Assembly (NCBI GenBank): GCA_043775075.1
Contig: JAYVSS010000392.1
Span: 1-7,354, forward strand
DNA length: 7,354 bases
Source of the DNA: JANLQX01 sp043775075
Lineage (GTDB): Bacteria; Actinomycetota; Acidimicrobiia; Acidimicrobiales; JANYDT01
Direction: 5' to 3'
Positions 4,858 to 7,354 of the stretch are shown piece after piece. The notes beneath the pieces were generated by a model. It ran no database searches. It had not been told where the DNA came from and saw nothing but the letters and a program-made list of their open reading frames with translations. Both the position numbers and the translations under genes were made by a program. Positions within the stretch are counted from its first letter, which is position 1. Every line of letters begins with the position of its first letter.

Positions 4858-7354
4858 GAATAATTGTTATCCCCGACCTCGGGGCGCAGGCGGCACCCAA
4901 CCTGCAGGTCGTCGCCAGTGGGCCGGCCTCGGTGCTCCAGGGAGGGTCGCTCTCGTACACCTTGAGGGCGTGCAATCCAAGTGGGCCCGATTCCTACAAT
5001 ATGAGTCTGCGGTCGGTACTTCCGGCCGGCGTGACCTACGTGAGCACGTCGGGCACCACGGTGGCGCCGCGCACATTCGTCGGCCAACCGACCGTCGGGC
5101 AGACAACGCTCGTCTGGGACAATCTCGCTGACCTCCAGACAGGCGTGTGTCATTCGATCGGCGTGAACGCCAGCGTCGATGCCACCCTTAACCCCGTTGG
5201 AACCGTCATCACCACCGGAGCCAATGGCTACTCCCAGACCGATGCCCGCAAGCTGGTGAAATTCGACGGCACCGGTGCGGTCGATGCAACAACTGCTCCA
5301 GGAACCGGTACGGCCAGCCCGGTCAACACCACCGTCATTCCCTACCGTCTGACAAAGTCCGGCGGCGGCGAAGTGCTTCGTGGCGTGCATTCCCACGCCA
5401 CGCCGTTCACCCTGACGCTGACCAACAACAAGACCACGCCCACGTCGGACTTTGTGGTCGATGACTTTCTGCCACCAAATCTGGAATTTCTTGGTTGTGG
5501 CGCCGGTGACAACACGACGTCTGGCGTGGTCGAGTACACCGGCGCCGCCCGCCTTACGCCAACAGCGTGTGTGTACTCGGGCGCGCTCGGCATACCGACA
5601 GTGTCGGTGACCACCCTCAATGGATCGACGCCCGTCACGCCGGCCGACGGTTCCACCACGACGCCTCCGATCGGCACCACATGGGTGCGGTGGACCTTTC
5701 CCGCCGCCAACCATCTGGCCGCCAACGGCGTGGAAACCATCACCTACCAAGCGGCGATCCCGCTACGGGAAAACCGACCGTTCGCCTCTGTTCCCACCCC
5801 ACCAACGGCGGCCAGTGGGGCCCAGGGCGCCAACCTCGACAACAACACCGGCCCATGGACCGAAGAGGGCGAGGTCAACCCTTCGACGTTCGCCGACGGC
5901 AACGAACAGAGCGGCACGAATGATGCGCGTTCGGGCGCCACCTATACCGGCCCTCGAGTGACCGGGGCGCCGACAAGCTACGGCGATAACGCGTCGTCGA
6001 GTTTCTCGGCCGAGGACCTGGCGATGAGTAAGTCGTCGACGGGGTCGGTTATCCAGGGCGGACTGCTCACCAATACCCTGACGATCACCACGAGCGAGTA
6101 TCGACGCCTCGACGATCTCATTGCCAGCGATCGTCTGCCCAGCGGTACCTGTCCGCAGGGAATGACCACGCCCATCGACGTCGGCTGTACGAGCGCCGAC
6201 CCGCCCACGATCACCGTGAACGGTTCCCCGGTCACAATGACGGACCCCTTCACGTCGGTCGCGGTCCAAGGCAACCTCTATCTCGCCACCTGGGACTCGT
6301 CCACCGTGCCTGCGCTGGCGTCCGTGCCACCGAACTCGACCGTGGTCGTCACCATGTTTTCCAAGGTCCGTAAGACATATCAGGGTGGCGGAGCCGTCCT
6401 GACCAATGACGACCTCACCAACTATTCGTATGTGAACGGACAGGAGTTCCGTGAGGTGCCGGGAAATACCGCCGTCGCAGCGACTCTGGGCGGTCAGTCC
6501 GACGGGCGGCGAATTCAAGACGATGCATCCGCCCCGGTGAGCGGAATATCACTAACGCTGTCAAAGCACGTGTCTGCACGCTCCACGCTTCCCGCCGCCA
6601 TTCCCACGGGCGCGACGGCCGGCGCGAGCTGCCTCAATTCAGGCATTGCCTATTTCGATGGGCCATTCTCCGACTACACGTACGGCGATGTTGCCTGTTT
6701 CAAGCTGCGAGCGACGGTGCCGGTGAATATCTCGGCGTCGGGCGTGAAAATTGTTGACTTCGTTCCGAGCGGGATGCGTTACATACCCGGTTCGGCCCGG
6801 GCCACGCCGAACAATACCGTGGTCCTTCCCACTCCTACCTTCCCTGCACCCGGCGCTTCACCGCAACCGAACATCTACCCGGCGGACAACCCCGACACCA
6901 GCGCAACGAACGGGGGCGCCACCCTCGAATGGCCGATCGGAGACATCAACAATGCGACCGGCGCCGGTGAGGTGTTCGAACTGGTGATCGCCGTCCAACT
7001 CGTCCGTCCACTTACTGTTTCGTCGACTGTCGATCTGACCGACAACCTCCTCAAGCTGGTATCCGCGAACACCGCGGGAACCGTCTTTCCCCAGCGCGCC
7101 AGTTCTGGTTTGTTCATCAACAACCCCATCCCCACGTTGACGAAGGGAGTCGACAAAATCGAGCGCCCGACGAACTCGTCGCCGACCTATCCGGGCGACT
7201 ACAGCGCGACCTTCACCGCCAGCGGACCGAATCAGGGCGACAACCAGACGGTGGTGGCCTTTGATCGCGTGACCTATCGCGTCGATATCGCCGCCGGGTT
7301 CACGCGAGACATCACCAACGTGGTGGTGTGGGACAAATTGCCGCAGAGTCCTCA
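4746..7354 (+). CDS. Large secreted DUF11-type repeat protein, N-terminal part (runs off the window)
   Basis: An uninterrupted frame gives 869 codons to the window edge. It begins with a signal peptide: GARRRFLAQ at 20-28 resembles a twin-arginine motif, a hydrophobic segment runs over about 29-43, and AQA at 47-49 is a likely cleavage site. The mature part is a row of beta-sandwich repeats of the DUF11/conserved-repeat type, near residues 51-165, 195-345, 423-575, 600-790 and 795 onward. Each starts with a strand such as RLTK, AMSK, TLSK or TLTK, then a TLxxTN-like strand, and most have a D-x-LPxG-type strand (VVDDFLPPNLEFLGC, ASDRLPSGTCP, VDFVPSGMRYIPG, VVWDKLPQ). Such proteins are usually surface stalks or adhesins; function here is inferred. 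ATG 4746 is preferred over ATG 4776 because its distance to the upstream inverted repeat matches the propeller gene. No strong Shine-Dalgarno supports either. C-terminus and any anchor are not visible. Confidence 0.85.
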   Translation, partial: MPAKGSKTPSMALSGPVFTGARRRFLAQFSALALVTVGIIVIPDLGAQAAPNLQVVASGPASVLQGGSLSYTLRACNPSGPDSYNMSLRSVLPAGVTYVSTSGTTVAPRTFVGQPTVGQTTLVWDNLADLQTGVCHSIGVNASVDATLNPVGTVITTGANGYSQTDARKLVKFDGTGAVDATTAPGTGTASPVNTTVIPYRLTKSGGGEVLRGVHSHATPFTLTLTNNKTTPTSDFVVDDFLPPNLEFLGCGAGDNTTSGVVEYTGAARLTPTACVYSGALGIPTVSVTTLNGSTPVTPADGSTTTPPIGTTWVRWTFPAANHLAANGVETITYQAAIPLRENRPFASVPTPPTAASGAQGANLDNNTGPWTEEGEVNPSTFADGNEQSGTNDARSGATYTGPRVTGAPTSYGDNASSSFSAEDLAMSKSSTGSVIQGGLLTNTLTITTSEYRRLDDLIASDRLPSGTCPQGMTTPIDVGCTSADPPTITVNGSPVTMTDPFTSVAVQGNLYLATWDSSTVPALASVPPNSTVVVTMFSKVRKTYQGGGAVLTNDDLTNYSYVNGQEFREVPGNTAVAATLGGQSDGRRIQDDASAPVSGISLTLSKHVSARSTLPAAIPTGATAGASCLNSGIAYFDGPFSDYTYGDVACFKLRATVPVNISASGVKIVDFVPSGMRYIPGSARATPNNTVVLPTPTFPAPGASPQPNIYPADNPDTSATNGGATLEWPIGDINNATGAGEVFELVIAVQLVRPLTVSSTVDLTDNLLKLVSANTAGTVFPQRASSGLFINNPIPTLTKGVDKIERPTNSSPTYPGDYSATFTASGPNQGDNQTVVAFDRVTYRVDIAAGFTRDITNVVVWDKLPQSP

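Noticed and set aside
4704..5750. Long antisense open frame (348 residues) opposite the DUF11 gene
   Set aside because: Gly/Arg/His-rich with no recognisable motif. The plus strand there encodes a coherent signal peptide and DUF11 repeats, and long antisense frames are expected in GC-rich coding DNA.
5763..6518. Second long antisense frame (251 residues) opposite the DUF11 gene
   Set aside because: Arg/Gly/His-rich composition without motifs, and fully opposite a convincing coding frame.

Overview
The window reads as chromosomal DNA from a high-GC Gram-positive bacterium of the actinobacterial type. The GC-rich third codon positions, GTG/TTG starts, scarce Shine-Dalgarno sequences, a tripeptidyl-aminopeptidase-like secreted hydrolase and long Thr/Pro linkers on a secreted protein all fit this. 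The linker style suggests Acidimicrobiia, but that is an inference and no marker gene settles it.

Layout, left to right. (1) 1-179 (+): the 3' end of an enoyl-CoA hydratase/isomerase gene. (2) 228-1805 (+): a secreted serine alpha/beta hydrolase of the SlpD/SlpE tripeptidyl aminopeptidase type, with a complete Ser-Asp-His triad; its stop codon lies in a 10-bp tandem repeat. (3) 1806-2064: a non-coding gap ending in a structured leader. (4) 2065-3870 (+): a secreted protein with seven consecutive 65-residue SBBP-like repeats, almost certainly a seven-bladed beta-propeller, followed by a Thr/Pro/Ser tail. (5) 3886-4440 (-): hypoxanthine phosphoribosyltransferase, convergent with the propeller gene and 15 bp from it. 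(6) 4441-4745: a gap with one doubtful small membrane ORF and a second structured leader. (7) 4746 to the window end (+): the first 869 codons of a large secreted DUF11-type repeat protein with a possible Tat signal. This gene is open at the right edge.

Three of the five genes encode exported proteins, so this is mainly a cell-surface/secretion neighbourhood with housekeeping genes (fatty-acid oxidation, purine salvage) interleaved. No defence system, mobile element, CRISPR array, tRNA or rRNA was seen.

The most interesting signal is non-coding. The propeller gene and the DUF11 gene, which are not adjacent or co-transcribed, each carry a perfect inverted repeat with half-sites TGAGT...ACTCA, lying 81 and 83 nt before their start codons. 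Each is followed by a hairpin tip CGG-T(A)GAT-CCG that ends 58 and 55 nt before the start. This looks like a shared operator or leader element that co-regulates two surface proteins.
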